Positions 23,542 through 34,239 are shown, numbered from the stretch's first letter. The stretch: DNA of 64,000 bases from Pseudomonas reinekei (GCF_001945365.1 NZ_MSTQ01000002.1:372001-436000); one strand, 5' to 3'. Notes: generated by a model from the letters alone, not told the origin. Numbers and translations: made by a program.

Positions 23542-26070
23542 ATGATGATCCCTCCATGTTCAACCTCGGCACTGCGAACTCTCTCCCCCCTGCTGCTATG
23601 CCTTGCCTTCGGCGCGTACACCAACTACCCACAGGCCGACCAACTCAATGGTCCCCCAGGCACGACCAGCACCACCCGGGTCATTTCCGGCGAGCAGCTA
23701 CCGGCGCCCGACATGCCGTTCGGGGGCACGATCACCGAGATTGCGCAGAGCTCCACCCCCTACTGGCCGGCGACCATCGTGCCGCCCAAGGGCGCGCCGA
23801 ATGTGTTGCTGATCATCACCGATGACGCCGGCTACGGGGTATCCAGCACCTTCGGCGGGGTGATTCCAACGCCAACCATGGATCGCATTGCAGCCAACGG
23901 CCTGCGCTACACCCAATTCAACTCCACCGCGCTCTGCTCTCCTACCCGCGCAGCGCTCATCACCGGACGCAACCACCACTCCGTTGGCTTCGGGACTATT
24001 TCCGAAACGGCCACCGGTTATCCCGGCTATAACAGCATCATTGAAAAAAATACGTCGACGATCGGCCGGATTTTGCAAGATAACGGTTACCACACCTCCT
24101 GGTTCGGCAAGGATCACAACACCCCTGCCTTTCAAGCGAGCCAGGCCGGTCCATTCGGTCAGTGGCCAACCGGTATGGGTTTTGAGTACTTCTATGGATT
24201 TATCGGCGGCGACACCAATCAGTGGCAGCCCAACCTGTTCCGCAACACCACACAAATCTATCCATTCGAAGGCAAGCCTGGCTGGAACCTGACCACGGCG
24301 ATGGCCGACGATGCGATCGATTACATGCAGCGCATGAACGCCCTGACCCCTGACCGCCCATTCTTTGTCTACTACGCACCCGGCGGCACCCACGCGCCAC
24401 ATCATGCGACGCAGGAGTGGATCAAGAAGATCAGCGACATGCACCTCTTTGATGGGGGGTGGAACCAGCTACGCGAGACCATCTTTGCCAACCAGAAACA
24501 GCTCGGCGTAATTCCGCCGGACACCAAACTGACCCCATGGCCCAGCGATCTGTTGCCCGCCTGGGGCAGCCTGAACGCCGACCAGAAGAAACTGTATATC
24601 CGCCAGGTTGAGGTGTTCGCCGCTTACGAGGCCTATACCGACCACGAAATCGGCCGTGTGATCCAGACCATCGAGGACATGGGCAAACTGGACAACACCC
24701 TGATCGTCTATATCACCGGCGACAATGGCACAAGCTCTGAAGGGCAGATGCTGGGCACTCCTAACGAAGTCGCCATGTTCAACGGCGTGCAAATACCGGT
24801 CGAGTTGCAACTGAAGAAATACTATGACGCCTGGGGTACCGACCAGACCTACAACCACATGGCTGCGGGCTGGGCCTGGGCCTTTGATGCACCCTTTACA
24901 TGGGTCAAGCAGATCGCATCGCACCTGGGCGGCGTGCGCCAGGGCATGGCCATTTCCTGGCCCGCACGGATTACCGACAAGGGTGGCATCCGTACCCAGT
25001 TCCACCACGTCATCGACATTGTGCCGACCATCCTGGAGGCCACCGGCATCAGTGCGCCGAACACAGTCAACGGCATTGCCCAGAAACCCATCGAAGGCAA
25101 CAGCCTGTTTTACTCCTTCGACAAGGGAAACGCCCAGGCGCCCTCTGCCCACAAGACTCAATACTTCGAAATGCTCGGCGACCACGCGCTCTACCACGAC
25201 GGCTGGATGGCCAGTACCAAAGTGGTGCGCCCCCCTTGGAATATGACCGCCAAAGCTTCCGACCCCATGCAGATGCAATGGGAGTTGTACAACCTGAACG
25301 AGGACTACTCACAGTCTACCGATCTGGCGTTGCAGAACCCGGAGAAGCTCAAGCAGTTGCAGGCCATGTTCATGGATGAAGCCCGCAATTATCAGGTATT
25401 GCCGCTCGACACTTCGGTACTGCCGCGGATGATAGCGCCGAGACCGAGCATTACGGCCGGACGCAACATCTTCACCTGGGAACACCCTCTGACGGGCACA
25501 CCCAATGGCGATGCGCCGAGCGTGCTGAATACGTCCTACACCTACACCGCCGAGATGGAAGTTGGCGATAACGGTGCCGAAGGCATGTTGATCACCCAGG
25601 GCGGGCGTTTCGCGGGCTACGGCTTCTACCTCGTGAAGAGCAAACCGGTATTCCTGTGGAACCTGATCGATCTGGAGCGGGTACGCTGGGCCGGTGCCGA
25701 CGCGCTCACACCGGGCAAACATGTGCTGGAGTTCGACTTCAAGTACGACGGTCTCGGCGCTGCAACGCTCGCGTTCAACAGTTTTTCAGGGGTCGGTCTC
25801 GGCGGAATGGGCACCCTCAAGGTGGACGGCAAAGTAGTCGACCAACACAAAATGGAGCACAGCCTTCCCTTCACCCTGGCCTGGGATGAAAGTCTGGATA
25901 TCGGATCTGACTCCCTCACCGGGGTCAACGACGCTGACTATCTGCCGCCTTTTACCTTCACGGGCAAGCTGAATAAAATCACCCTGAAGATTGACCGCCC
26001 CGAGCTGAGCCAAGCCGATATCGAGAAACTGAAACAGGCCCAGCAAGCCATCGAAAGCGGCAAAGAGTAA
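23542..26070 (+). CDS. Arylsulfatase (type I, formylglycine-dependent)
   Basis: The roughly 842-residue sulfatase has a hydrophobic N-terminus (LSPLLLCLAFG) for export, metal-binding NVLLIITDDAGYG, and the activation motif CSPTRAALITGRN, where the Cys becomes formylglycine. HHSVGFGTISE, SWFGKDHNTP, YYAPGGTHAPHHA and YITGDNGTSSEG complete the active site. A C-terminal region (about 640-842) has beta-rich sequence and ends in a helical EKLKQAQQAIESGKE. It resembles the large periplasmic bacterial arylsulfatases (AtsA-like, long form). It hydrolyses sulfate esters to supply sulfur. The starts GTG 23536, ATG 23542 and ATG 23545 are all possible. The matching FGE gene is divergent. Confidence 0.9.
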   Translation: MMIPPCSTSALRTLSPLLLCLAFGAYTNYPQADQLNGPPGTTSTTRVISGEQLPAPDMPFGGTITEIAQSSTPYWPATIVPPKGAPNVLLIITDDAGYGVSSTFGGVIPTPTMDRIAANGLRYTQFNSTALCSPTRAALITGRNHHSVGFGTISETATGYPGYNSIIEKNTSTIGRILQDNGYHTSWFGKDHNTPAFQASQAGPFGQWPTGMGFEYFYGFIGGDTNQWQPNLFRNTTQIYPFEGKPGWNLTTAMADDAIDYMQRMNALTPDRPFFVYYAPGGTHAPHHATQEWIKKISDMHLFDGGWNQLRETIFANQKQLGVIPPDTKLTPWPSDLLPAWGSLNADQKKLYIRQVEVFAAYEAYTDHEIGRVIQTIEDMGKLDNTLIVYITGDNGTSSEGQMLGTPNEVAMFNGVQIPVELQLKKYYDAWGTDQTYNHMAAGWAWAFDAPFTWVKQIASHLGGVRQGMAISWPARITDKGGIRTQFHHVIDIVPTILEATGISAPNTVNGIAQKPIEGNSLFYSFDKGNAQAPSAHKTQYFEMLGDHALYHDGWMASTKVVRPPWNMTAKASDPMQMQWELYNLNEDYSQSTDLALQNPEKLKQLQAMFMDEARNYQVLPLDTSVLPRMIAPRPSITAGRNIFTWEHPLTGTPNGDAPSVLNTSYTYTAEMEVGDNGAEGMLITQGGRFAGYGFYLVKSKPVFLWNLIDLERVRWAGADALTPGKHVLEFDFKYDGLGAATLAFNSFSGVGLGGMGTLKVDGKVVDQHKMEHSLPFTLAWDESLDIGSDSLTGVNDADYLPPFTFTGKLNKITLKIDRPELSQADIEKLKQAQQAIESGKE

Positions 26071-26137
26071 GTCATGAATTCAAGGCACGGGGCGATTCAG
26101 ATTGCGCGCGCTCCGACGAACCTGGGCGGACCCTCAA

Positions 26138-26572
26138 TTGAACGAATTCATTCCTGACGCTGTGCGGTTGTCCCACATCTTTTCACAAGCCACAGCCCCT
26201 ACATTTTTCCTTGGTGCAATTGCTGCGTTCGTTTCGTTAATGACTTCGAGGTTATCCGCTGTCATCGACCGTACACGTGTACTCAACGCGATCCCCGAAG
26301 ACGACCAGAGACGTGCGCACCTCAGAGCTGATCTGGAGAGACTGAGGCGACGGGCTACCTTATTGAACGCTGGTATCCTCTCTTCTTTGCGCGGCGGACT
26401 TTGCGCCACGCTGCTGCTCGCTATCATCTTTTTAACTGAGTTCATGGGCTTCAAGTACGCCTATGGTGCCGGCCTTCTTTTTATAATCGCCACCTTCTTC
26501 CTTGGTGTGGGTCTGTTTCGCTTCGCCCAAGAAGCCAAGATCAGTGTCAGTGCCGAGGATGAACACCTTTGA
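26138..26572 (+). CDS. DUF2721 membrane protein
   Basis: This small membrane protein (about 144 residues from a TTG at 26138; the frame opens at 26102) has an amphipathic start, a TM segment PTFFLGAIAAFVSLMTSRLS, a charged loop with RAHLRADLERLRRRATLLN, and two further TM segments (LCATLLLAIIFLTEF and GAGLLFIIATFFLGVGLF). This is the layout of the DUF2721 family, whose function is unknown. It follows the sulfatase by about 70 bases and may be co-transcribed. The start is uncertain because no ATG or strong ribosome site is present. Confidence 0.65.
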   Translation: MNEFIPDAVRLSHIFSQATAPTFFLGAIAAFVSLMTSRLSAVIDRTRVLNAIPEDDQRRAHLRADLERLRRRATLLNAGILSSLRGGLCATLLLAIIFLTEFMGFKYAYGAGLLFIIATFFLGVGLFRFAQEAKISVSAEDEHL

Positions 26573-26697
26573 TCGAATCAAAGGCGAACTGTTTCTATGG
26601 TGTTGGGATCCTGTGCCATTTGGGTTTCTGCGCGACGATTACCCTTGAGGTGGCGATGGCTTGATCGAACGGGCCATGGCTTTGCCCTCGATCCCCC

Positions 26698-26725
26698 CTT
26701 GTCCTCCTTAAACCAGGAGGACAAG
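26698..26725. terminator. Hairpin between convergent DUF2721 and xylR genes
   Basis: A perfect 10-base stem CTTGTCCTCC / GGAGGACAAG with an 8-base loop lies between the two convergent genes. There is no strong T-run, so its role as terminator is moderate. Confidence 0.5.
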
Positions 26726-26734
26726 CCATGAACA

Positions 26735-27943
26735 TTACAGTGACCGTCCGGAAGCGGACGGCAGGTCATACCGTGCACCCTGCTGATATTCACGAGGCGT
26801 ACATCCAAACTCACGACGAAACACCGTGTGTAGATATTGTGCAGATTTGAAGCCGCAAGTGCGGGCAACGTCCGCAATCGCGGTGTCGGTATTTTCCAAC
26901 CCGCTCGTAGCCGCCGCCAATTTGAAACGCAGGATCTCGTCGTGCACGCTGCAGCCTCGCTCAGTTCGAAAGTGCGATTCCAGCGATGAGCGCGAGACAC
27001 CGACATACGCCGCCACTTGCGCGGTCTTGATGCCCTGGCACGCATATTGGCGGATGAACAGCAGCGCTTGCATGACGTAGGGGTTGCCCAATGGTTGGTG
27101 CAAACTCGACACCTGTACGTTGACCGCATCCGGCGGGATCAGGATTTGCCTGCCAGTGGACGGCATGCCGTGCAGCATCTGGTGCAGCAGTTGCGCGGCG
27201 GTGCGGCCCATGGCTTCGGTGCCCTGTATGACCGAGCTCAGGGGGACTCGGGTCAGGCTGCGTGTCAGGGGATCGTTGTCGATACCAATCAACGCCACCT
27301 GCTCCGGCACGGCGATTCCGGCGGTCAGGCAGGCTTGCAGCAACTGGCGGGCGCGGGCGTCACTGACAGCAATGATACCGATGGGCTTTGACAGGCTTTG
27401 GAGCCAGGCGATCAGTTGTTCGACGGCGCTGTCCCAGAGCGGTGCGCTGGTGCCCATGCCGCGATAGACCTCGGCGTGCAAGCCGTCACGTTGCATCAGT
27501 CGTCGAAAGGATTTTTCCCGTTCCTGGGCCCAACGATTGGCCTGCGCTTCAGGCAGGCTGAAGCAGGCAAAACGCTGCAGCCCCGCCTCGATCAAGTGTT
27601 CGTAAGCCAGGGTGATCAGTGCGCTATTGTCGGTGGCGACGTAAGGAATGCCTTTCGGGTAGGCACGCTCATCCTGATAGGAACCACCCACTGCCACCAC
27701 CGGCAACTTGATGTCGGCCAGCGCCTCGCCAATCAGCGGATCGTCGAAGTCGGCAATGATCCCGTCACCTTGCCAGCGCTCGATCCCTTTCAACCGGCAG
27801 AGAAAGTCCTCTTCCAGGAACAGGTCCCAGGACGCGCGGGTGCTGCTCAGGTAATCACCGATGCCGCTGATGATGCCCCGGTCATAGATCTTGCTCCCGT
27901 TGAACAACAGTGCGATGCGGTGAACAGGCGGTACTGTTTTCAT
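26735..27943 (-). CDS. xylR: Xylose operon regulator XylR
   Basis: The 402-residue regulator has an N-terminal LacI-type periplasmic-binding fold ([49 protein letters not shown]) for sugar binding. A C-terminal AraC-type double helix-turn-helix follows from about residue 290 ([41 protein letters not shown], the family signature). This fusion is the hallmark of XylR, which activates xylA and xylFGH with D-xylose. It is divergent from xylA, with a 175-base regulatory gap. The signal is confirmed by the adjacent operon. Confidence 0.93.
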   Translation of the reverse strand: MKTVPPVHRIALLFNGSKIYDRGIISGIGDYLSSTRASWDLFLEEDFLCRLKGIERWQGDGIIADFDDPLIGEALADIKLPVVAVGGSYQDERAYPKGIPYVATDNSALITLAYEHLIEAGLQRFACFSLPEAQANRWAQEREKSFRRLMQRDGLHAEVYRGMGTSAPLWDSAVEQLIAWLQSLSKPIGIIAVSDARARQLLQACLTAGIAVPEQVALIGIDNDPLTRSLTRVPLSSVIQGTEAMGRTAAQLLHQMLHGMPSTGRQILIPPDAVNVQVSSLHQPLGNPYVMQALLFIRQYACQGIKTAQVAAYVGVSRSSLESHFRTERGCSVHDEILRFKLAAATSGLENTDTAIADVARTCGFKSAQYLHTVFRREFGCTPREYQQGARYDLPSASGRSL

Positions 27944-28024
27944 TATTTTTATGCTTGTTCCGGGGCCTCTGTCACGGAGGCGGTCCGCACAGACTAGGCG
28001 CGCAGACGACGAATCTCAATACGC

Positions 28025-28051
28025 AAAATCGCACTCTGCTTTGGTGATTTT
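28025..28051. promoter_or_regulatory. Possible XylR operator in xylR-xylA gap
   Basis: AAAATC and GATTTT half-sites are spaced 15 bases apart, about 70 bases upstream of the xylA start and 85 bases from xylR. The placement suits a XylR-bound operator; this is inference from position and symmetry. Confidence 0.3.
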
Positions 28052-28118
28052 CATAATCAGCAGGCAGGGGGCCGTTGCTAGTATCGAGACACCGCCAAGA
28101 ACAACAAGGACATTGCCA

Positions 28119-29435
28119 ATGCTGTACTTCCCCGATGTCGACAAGATTCGCTACGAAGGCCCTGCCAGCGATTCTCCCCTCGCCTTCCGTCATTACGATG
28201 CCGACAAAGTCATCCTCGGCAAACCCATGCGCGAACACCTGCGCATGGCTGCCTGTTATTGGCACACCTTCGTCTGGCCAGGTTCCGACGTGTTCGGTGC
28301 AGGTACATTCAAGCGCCCATGGCAACATGCCGGCGACCCGATGGAGCTGGCCATTGGCAAGGCAGAAGCCGCGTTCGAGTTCTTCTCCAAACTGGGTATC
28401 GATTATTACTGCTTCCACGACACGGATGTCGCCCCGGAAGGCAACTCGCTCAAGGAGTACCGCAACCACTTTGCACAAATGATCGATCACCTGGAGCGCC
28501 ATCAGGAAGAAAGCGGCATCAAGCTGCTGTGGGGCACCGCCAACTGCTTCAGCAATCCGCGTTTTGCCGCCGGCGCCGCCAGTAACCCGGACCCCGAAGT
28601 GTTCGCCTTCGCCGCTGCCCAGGTCTTCAGCGCCATGAACGCGACCCAACGCCTGAAAGGCTCCAACTACGTATTGTGGGGCGGTCGCGAAGGCTACGAA
28701 ACCCTGCTCAATACCGACTTGAAACGTGAACGCGAGCAACTGGGCCGCTTCATGCGCATGGTGGTCGAGCACAAGCACAAGATCGGTTTCAAAGGCGACC
28801 TGCTGATCGAACCCAAACCGCAGGAGCCAACCAAACACCAATACGATTACGACAGCGCCACCGTGTTCGGCTTTCTCCAGCAGTTCGGCCTGGAAAAGGA
28901 AATCAAGGTCAACATCGAGGCCAACCACGCCACCCTGGCCGGTCATAGTTTTCATCACGAGGTGGCGACGGCCGTCTCGCTGGGGATTTTCGGCAGCATC
29001 GACGCCAACCGCGGTGATCCGCAAAACGGCTGGGACACCGATCAGTTCCCCAATAGCGTCGAAGAAATGACCCTGGTCACCTATGAAATTCTCAAGGCCG
29101 GCGGTTTCACCAATGGTGGCTACAACTTCGACTCCAAGGTTCGCCGCCAGAGCCTCGATGAGACCGATCTGTTCCATGGTCACGTCGGCGCAATGGACGT
29201 CCTCGCGCAGTCCCTGGAACGGGCAGCCGCCATGGTGCAGAACGACCAGCTTCAGGTGCTCAAGGATCAACGCTATGCCGGCTGGCACCAGCCGTTCGGG
29301 CAGGCGGTGCTGACGGGTGAGTTCGACCTTCAATCATTGGCCGAACATGCCTTCGCCCATGAACTGAATCCACAGGCCGTCAGCGGCAGGCAGGAAATGC
29401 TCGAAAACCTCGTCAACCGGTTCATCTATCGCTGA
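28119..29435 (+). CDS. xylA: Xylose isomerase
   Basis: The 438-residue protein is a class II xylose isomerase. It has the start [29 protein letters not shown], the catalytic [11 protein letters not shown] histidine, [18 protein letters not shown], the metal ligands in [15 protein letters not shown] and [16 protein letters not shown], and [17 protein letters not shown]. It converts D-xylose to D-xylulose in the cytoplasm with two divalent metal ions. The ATG at 28119 has AAGGA at 28106-28110, eight bases upstream; the frame is open much further up. It is first in the operon xylA-F-G-H under XylR. Confidence 0.96.
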   Translation: MLYFPDVDKIRYEGPASDSPLAFRHYDADKVILGKPMREHLRMAACYWHTFVWPGSDVFGAGTFKRPWQHAGDPMELAIGKAEAAFEFFSKLGIDYYCFHDTDVAPEGNSLKEYRNHFAQMIDHLERHQEESGIKLLWGTANCFSNPRFAAGAASNPDPEVFAFAAAQVFSAMNATQRLKGSNYVLWGGREGYETLLNTDLKREREQLGRFMRMVVEHKHKIGFKGDLLIEPKPQEPTKHQYDYDSATVFGFLQQFGLEKEIKVNIEANHATLAGHSFHHEVATAVSLGIFGSIDANRGDPQNGWDTDQFPNSVEEMTLVTYEILKAGGFTNGGYNFDSKVRRQSLDETDLFHGHVGAMDVLAQSLERAAAMVQNDQLQVLKDQRYAGWHQPFGQAVLTGEFDLQSLAEHAFAHELNPQAVSGRQEMLENLVNRFIYR

Positions 29436-29584
29436 TCGCCTGCAGGGTCTTGGGGCGTAACGACGCTGTGACAATCGCACGACAAATCTGTGCCCGCTAC
29501 GCCTGCCGATTCTCTACAGTTCTATCAGCCCGAGATTCATCGTCAGGCAGTGTCTTTCAAACAAAAATAAAAGGACGCACCACC

Positions 29585-30586
29585 ATGAAGAATGTAAAAC
29601 GCGCGCTACTGGCCAGCGCCCTGGCGCTGCTTTCGCTGCCAGTAATGGCCGATTCTGCCCACCCGAAAATCGGTTTCTCCATTGATGATCTACGGCTGGA
29701 ACGCTGGTCACGGGACCGCGATTACTTCGTTGCGGCGGCGGAAAAGATGGACGCCAAGGTCTTCGTACAGTCAGCCGATGCCAACGAGCAAAAGCAGATT
29801 TCGCAAATCGAAAACCTCATTTCCCGTGGCGTCGATGTGATTGTCATCGTGCCGTTCAACGCCACGGTGCTGACCAACGCAGTGGCCGAAGCGAAGAAAG
29901 CCGGCATCAAGGTTGTGTCCTATGACCGCCTGATACTCAACGCGGATATCGACGCCTACATTTCCTTCGATAATGAAAAGGTCGGCGAGATGCAGGCCAG
30001 CGGCGTGCTGCAAGCGGCGCCCAAGGGCAACTACTTTCTGCTCGGTGGTGCGCCCACCGACAACAACGCAAAAGTCCTGCGCGAAGGTCAGATGAAAGTG
30101 CTGCAACCGGCCATCGACAAGGGGGATATCAAGATCGTCGGCCAGCAATGGGTGAAGGAATGGAACCCTACCGAAGCGTTGAGCATTGTTGAAAACGCCT
30201 TGACCCGCAACGACAACAAAATCGACGGTATCGTCGCCTCAAACGACGCCACGGCAGGCGGCGCCATCCAGGCACTGGCCTCTCAGCAACTGGCCGGCAA
30301 GGTGCCGATTTCGGGGCAGGACGCCGACCTCGCGGCAGTCAAGCGAGTGATCGCCGGCACGCAAACCATGACCGTCTACAAACCGCTTAAACTCATCGCC
30401 TCCGAAGCCGCCAAGCTCTCAGTGCAACTGGCCCGTAACGAGAAACCCGCCTACAGCTCGCAGTACGACAACGGCAGCAAAAAAGTCGACACCATCCTGC
30501 TCACTCCGACACCGTTGACCAAGGACAACATCGACCTCCTGGAACAGGACGGGTTTTACACCAAGGCGCAGATAGCCGGACAGTGA
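29585..30586 (+). CDS. xylF: D-xylose ABC transporter periplasmic-binding protein
   Basis: This 333-residue sugar-binding protein has a signal peptide [20 protein letters not shown] ending at VMA-DS and a type I periplasmic-binding fold. The xylose-binding marks are [61 protein letters not shown] and [16 protein letters not shown]. It is close to E. coli XylF. It delivers D-xylose to XylGH. The ATG at 29585 follows AAAGGA eight bases upstream; the preceding frame is not coding. It lies 149 bases after xylA. Confidence 0.95.
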   Translation: MKNVKRALLASALALLSLPVMADSAHPKIGFSIDDLRLERWSRDRDYFVAAAEKMDAKVFVQSADANEQKQISQIENLISRGVDVIVIVPFNATVLTNAVAEAKKAGIKVVSYDRLILNADIDAYISFDNEKVGEMQASGVLQAAPKGNYFLLGGAPTDNNAKVLREGQMKVLQPAIDKGDIKIVGQQWVKEWNPTEALSIVENALTRNDNKIDGIVASNDATAGGAIQALASQQLAGKVPISGQDADLAAVKRVIAGTQTMTVYKPLKLIASEAAKLSVQLARNEKPAYSSQYDNGSKKVDTILLTPTPLTKDNIDLLEQDGFYTKAQIAGQ

Positions 30587-30618
30587 CCAAGGCATCAATC
30601 CCTGGTTATGCGAAACAC

Positions 30619-30710
30619 TTGTGGGAGCGAGCCTGCTCGCGAAGACGGTGGTTCAGCCTGCATCGCGATTGAATGTGCTGAAGCCATCGCGAGCAGGTTC
30701 GCTCCCACAA
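30619..30710. repeat. BIME: inverted pair of REP units
   Basis: Two REP units in inverted orientation lie in the xylF-xylG gap: TTGTGGGAGCGAGCCTGCTC(GCGA) at 30619-30642 and its near-perfect inverted partner at 30687-30710. They are separated by 44 bases that contain a further GCGAT/ATCGC pairing. Within the operon this element probably stabilises the upstream xylA-xylF mRNA so that the binding protein is made in excess. Confidence 0.85.
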
Positions 30711-30752
30711 AGATCAGTGCGATGTGAGTCTTTGTTATACGAGCCCTCTGCC

Positions 30753-32309
30753 ATGTCCGATTATCTGCTGCAAATGAACGGTATCGTCAAAACCTTCGGC
30801 GGTGTCAAAGCGCTCAATGGTATCGACCTCAAGGTCAAGCCAGGGGAATGCCTCGGGCTGTGCGGCGAGAATGGCGCCGGCAAATCCACGTTGATGAAGA
30901 TACTTTCCGCGGTCTATCCCCATGGCACCTGGGACGGTGAAATCCTCTGGGACGGTCAACCGCTCAAGGCGCAATCGATCAGCGAAACGGAAGCCGCCGG
31001 TATCGTCATCATTCACCAGGAACTGACGCTGGTTCCCGATCTGTCGGTGGCCGAGAACATTTTCATGGGCCATGAACTGACGCTGCCCGGTGGCCGAATG
31101 AATTACCCGGCGATGATCCACCGCGCCGAAGCCCTGATGCGTGAACTGAAAGTGCCGGACATGAACGTATCGTTGCCGGTTTCGCAATACGGCGGCGGCC
31201 ATCAGCAACTGGTGGAAATCGCCAAGGCACTGAACAAACACGCGCGCCTGTTGATCCTCGACGAGCCTTCATCAGCCCTGACCCGTTCGGAAATCGAGGT
31301 GCTGCTGGACATCATCCGCGACCTCAAAACCAAGGGTGTCGCCTGCGTCTACATCTCCCACAAGCTCGATGAAGTGGCCGCTGTGTGCGACACCATTTCG
31401 GTGATCCGTGACGGCAAACACATCGCCACGACCGACATGGCCGACCTGGATATTCCACAGATCATCACCCAGATGGTCGGACGGGAAATGAGCAACCTCT
31501 ACCCCACCGAACCACACGACATTGGCGAGGTGATTTTTGAGGCCCGCCACATCACCTGCTACGACGTCGACAACCCCAAGCGCAAACGGGTCGACGATAT
31601 TTCGTTCAGCCTCAAACACGGGGAAATCCTCGGCATCGCCGGGTTGGTCGGTGCAGGCCGCACCGAGCTGGTGACAGCGCTGTTCGGCGCCTACCCCGGC
31701 AGCCACGAAGGCGAAGTCTGGCTGGACGGCCAACTCATCGACACCCGCACGCCGCTCAAGTCAATCCGTGCCGGTCTGTGCCTGGTGCCTGAGGACCGCA
31801 AGCGTCAGGGCATCATTCCAGACCTTGGCGTCGGCCAGAACATCACCCTGGCCGTGCTGGACAGTTACTCGAAACTGACCCGCATCGATGCCGAAGCGGA
31901 ACAGGGAAGCATCGGTCGAGAAATTTCGCGCCTGCACCTCAAGACCGCGAGCCCGTTCCTGCCGATCACCAGCCTGTCCGGTGGCAATCAACAAAAAGCC
32001 GTATTGGCGAAGATGCTGCTGACCAAGCCCCGGGTCCTGATTCTCGATGAGCCCACCCGAGGCGTGGATGTCGGTGCCAAGTACGAGATCTATAAACTGA
32101 TGGGGGCGCTGGCGGCCGAAGGCGTGTCGATCATCATGGTGTCGTCTGAGCTGGCCGAAGTGCTCGGTGTTTCCGACCGCGTCCTGGTGATCGGCGAAGG
32201 ACAGTTACGTGGCGACTTCATCAACCACGGACTCACCCAGGAACAGGTGCTCGCCGCCGCACTCAGCCAGCCTGAAAGCCATAACAATAATGATCGGAAA
32301 ACCGCGTAA
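30753..32309 (+). CDS. xylG: D-xylose ABC transporter ATP-binding protein
   Basis: This 518-residue double ATPase of sugar ABC importers has domain 1 with Walker [10 protein letters not shown] (about 40), signature [16 protein letters not shown] and Walker [12 protein letters not shown]. Domain 2 has GAGRTEL in place of a classical Walker [14 protein letters not shown] and [20 protein letters not shown] degenerate second Walker A is normal for the family. It powers xylose uptake with XylF and XylH. Start at 30753; in-frame sequence upstream to 30621 is the REP element, not coding. The stop is followed directly by xylH. Confidence 0.95.
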   Translation: MSDYLLQMNGIVKTFGGVKALNGIDLKVKPGECLGLCGENGAGKSTLMKILSAVYPHGTWDGEILWDGQPLKAQSISETEAAGIVIIHQELTLVPDLSVAENIFMGHELTLPGGRMNYPAMIHRAEALMRELKVPDMNVSLPVSQYGGGHQQLVEIAKALNKHARLLILDEPSSALTRSEIEVLLDIIRDLKTKGVACVYISHKLDEVAAVCDTISVIRDGKHIATTDMADLDIPQIITQMVGREMSNLYPTEPHDIGEVIFEARHITCYDVDNPKRKRVDDISFSLKHGEILGIAGLVGAGRTELVTALFGAYPGSHEGEVWLDGQLIDTRTPLKSIRAGLCLVPEDRKRQGIIPDLGVGQNITLAVLDSYSKLTRIDAEAEQGSIGREISRLHLKTASPFLPITSLSGGNQQKAVLAKMLLTKPRVLILDEPTRGVDVGAKYEIYKLMGALAAEGVSIIMVSSELAEVLGVSDRVLVIGEGQLRGDFINHGLTQEQVLAAALSQPESHNNNDRKTA

Positions 32310-33446
32310 ATGAATCAGGTCAAACAACTCTTCACTCGCTACAAAATGCTCGCGCTGGTGTTTGCCGTGGCGTTTATCTGGATGTTCTTCAGCTGGCAGA
32401 CCGACGGCGGATTCCTGACACCGCGCAATCTCTCCAATCTGCTGCGCCAGATGTCGATTACCGGAATTCTCGCCTGCGGCATGGTGCTGGTGATCATCAG
32501 CGGCGAGATCGATTTGTCAGTCGGCTCATTGCTGGGCCTGCTCGGTGGCGTCGCCGCTATTCTCGACGTTATCTACCATATACCGCTGTTGGCCAACCTG
32601 AGCCTTGTTGCCCTGTGCGGCCTGTTGATCGGCCTCGCCAACGGCTACATGGCTGCCTATCTGCGTATTCCGTCGTTCATCGTCGGGCTGGGGGGCATGC
32701 TGGCTTTCCGGGGGATTTTGCTGGGGATTACCGGCGGCACGACCATCGCCCCGGTATCGCCGGAACTCGTCTACATAGGCCAGGGTTATTTGCCCCACAC
32801 GGTCGGCACAGGCTTGGGCGTTGTGCTGTTCGCGCTGACGTTGCTCCTGACCTGGAAACAACGGCGCAACCGCGCCCTTCACGGCCTGGCGGCACACTCA
32901 CTGGTGCGTGACGTAGTACGCGTGCTGTTGATCGGCGCCGTGCTGGCCGGCTTTGTCCACACGCTCAACAGCTATGACGGCATTCCCGTGCCGGTCCTGC
33001 TTCTGCTGATTCTGCTGGGCGCATTCAGCTACATGACCAGCCAGACCGTCTTCGGCCGACGCGTCTATTCCGTGGGCAGCAACATGGAAGCGACACGCCT
33101 GTCGGGTATCAACGTGCAGGCGGTGAAGCTCTGGATTTTCGGGATCATGGGCGTGATGTGCGCCCTCGCCGGCGTGGTCAACACCGCACGTCTGGCCGCC
33201 GGTTCGCCCTCGGCTGGCAGCATGGGCGAGCTCGACGCCATCGCCGCCTGTTTCATCGGCGGCACCTCCATGCGTGGCGGCTCCGGGACCGTCTACGGCG
33301 CCCTCCTCGGCGCGCTGGTCATCACCAGCCTGGACAACGGGATGTCCATGCTCGACGTCGACAGTTATTGGCAGATGATCGTCAAGGGCAGCATTCTGGT
33401 GTTGGCCGTGTGGGTGGATGTGAGCACCCGGACTGGGCAACGTTGA
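32310..33446 (+). CDS. xylH: D-xylose ABC transporter permease
   Basis: The 378-residue inner-membrane permease has about ten TM segments. Family marks are NLSNLLRQMSITGILACGMV, ISGEIDLSVGSLLGLLGG, RIPSFIVGLGGMLAFRG, GRRVYSVGSNMEATRLSGIN and ISGTSMRGGSGTVYGALLGA-like sequence (here GGTSMRGGSGTVYGALLGAL). It forms the xylose channel with XylG. Its ATG follows the xylG TAA with no spacing, so translation is coupled. No xylB kinase follows; the next gene is on the other strand. Confidence 0.95.
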   Translation: MNQVKQLFTRYKMLALVFAVAFIWMFFSWQTDGGFLTPRNLSNLLRQMSITGILACGMVLVIISGEIDLSVGSLLGLLGGVAAILDVIYHIPLLANLSLVALCGLLIGLANGYMAAYLRIPSFIVGLGGMLAFRGILLGITGGTTIAPVSPELVYIGQGYLPHTVGTGLGVVLFALTLLLTWKQRRNRALHGLAAHSLVRDVVRVLLIGAVLAGFVHTLNSYDGIPVPVLLLLILLGAFSYMTSQTVFGRRVYSVGSNMEATRLSGINVQAVKLWIFGIMGVMCALAGVVNTARLAAGSPSAGSMGELDAIAACFIGGTSMRGGSGTVYGALLGALVITSLDNGMSMLDVDSYWQMIVKGSILVLAVWVDVSTRTGQR

Positions 33447-33483
33447 TTGCTGTGGATGGGTTGATGCACCTGCAGCTCATTTA

Positions 33484-34239
33484 TTAAAGCTGCATTTCCG
33501 CGAGCGCTCTGCGAAGCGGTTGATCGGAAATTTGTATGGGGCCATGAAATGGAATATCCATGTCCAATACAAGATAGACCGAAGCGGCAATGAGCAATGA
33601 TGAGATGGTGAACATTCCAACGACCATGGAATTTCGCGGTGCTCGGTATCCAAAACTAGCGAAGATGAGTGTCAACCAAGCGACTAACATGCCGATCAAA
33701 GGGCCCGGAATCGCGCCCTCAGACTGCTCGACGATCCTCCAGCGCTGTTCGATGAGCAAATGGTATTGCTGACGAATATCCTGGAGCATCGTTTCATGGA
33801 AACGGTCCGCAGGTTTTATTCCGATCAATGATTTTCCGATGTCATCCAGGTAGCTCGCCGCCTCGCTGTTGCGGTGCTGCAGCGCCTCGTCACCTCGATA
33901 TGGATTCTCGATAGCACGTTCAAGATAAGTGATCAGTCGGCGCCGCGTATCGTGTGTTGCTTCCCCGTAGCCCCGCAAAGTACGGTCAAAAATGATCAGG
34001 CTGGTTGCGTACGAATGAAAACTTGAATCAATAGACTCGAAAGTGTTTTTGGCTGAATTGATCATTAGCCCAAAAACCAGCGAGGTCATGACGACGAAAA
34101 TATTGGCCACTAACCGAACCACGGTGTTGGTGTCGTCATCTCTATGTCGGGAAGCCAGTTTTGGATACCAATGCATCATGATGAGCGAGGCCGAAAGCAG
34201 ACACATAAAAACCGCGACCGAGATCCATAGGGCGTCCAT
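33484..34239 (-). CDS. DUF4239 (bestrophin-like) membrane protein
   Basis: This protein of about 251 residues has two N-terminal TM segments (WISVAVFMCLLSASLIMMHW and LVANIFVVMTSLVFGLMINS), a long helical domain (SSFHSYATSLIIFDRTLRGYG; EATHDTRRRLITYLERAIEN), and two C-terminal TM segments (LIGMLVAWLTLIFASFG, SMVVGMFTISSLLIAASVYL). This matches the DUF4239 / bestrophin-like family of unknown function, possibly a channel. AGAGG precedes the ATG at 34239 with proper spacing; the ATG at 34245 is too close. It ends just after xylH, convergent. It may be linked to the signalling genes upstream. Confidence 0.7.
   Translation of the reverse strand: MDALWISVAVFMCLLSASLIMMHWYPKLASRHRDDDTNTVVRLVANIFVVMTSLVFGLMINSAKNTFESIDSSFHSYATSLIIFDRTLRGYGEATHDTRRRLITYLERAIENPYRGDEALQHRNSEAASYLDDIGKSLIGIKPADRFHETMLQDIRQQYHLLIEQRWRIVEQSEGAIPGPLIGMLVAWLTLIFASFGYRAPRNSMVVGMFTISSLLIAASVYLVLDMDIPFHGPIQISDQPLRRALAEMQL

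Noticed and set aside
27972..29333. 453-codon frame antisense to xylA
   Set aside because: It is long only because of GC bias; xylA on the other strand is unmistakable.
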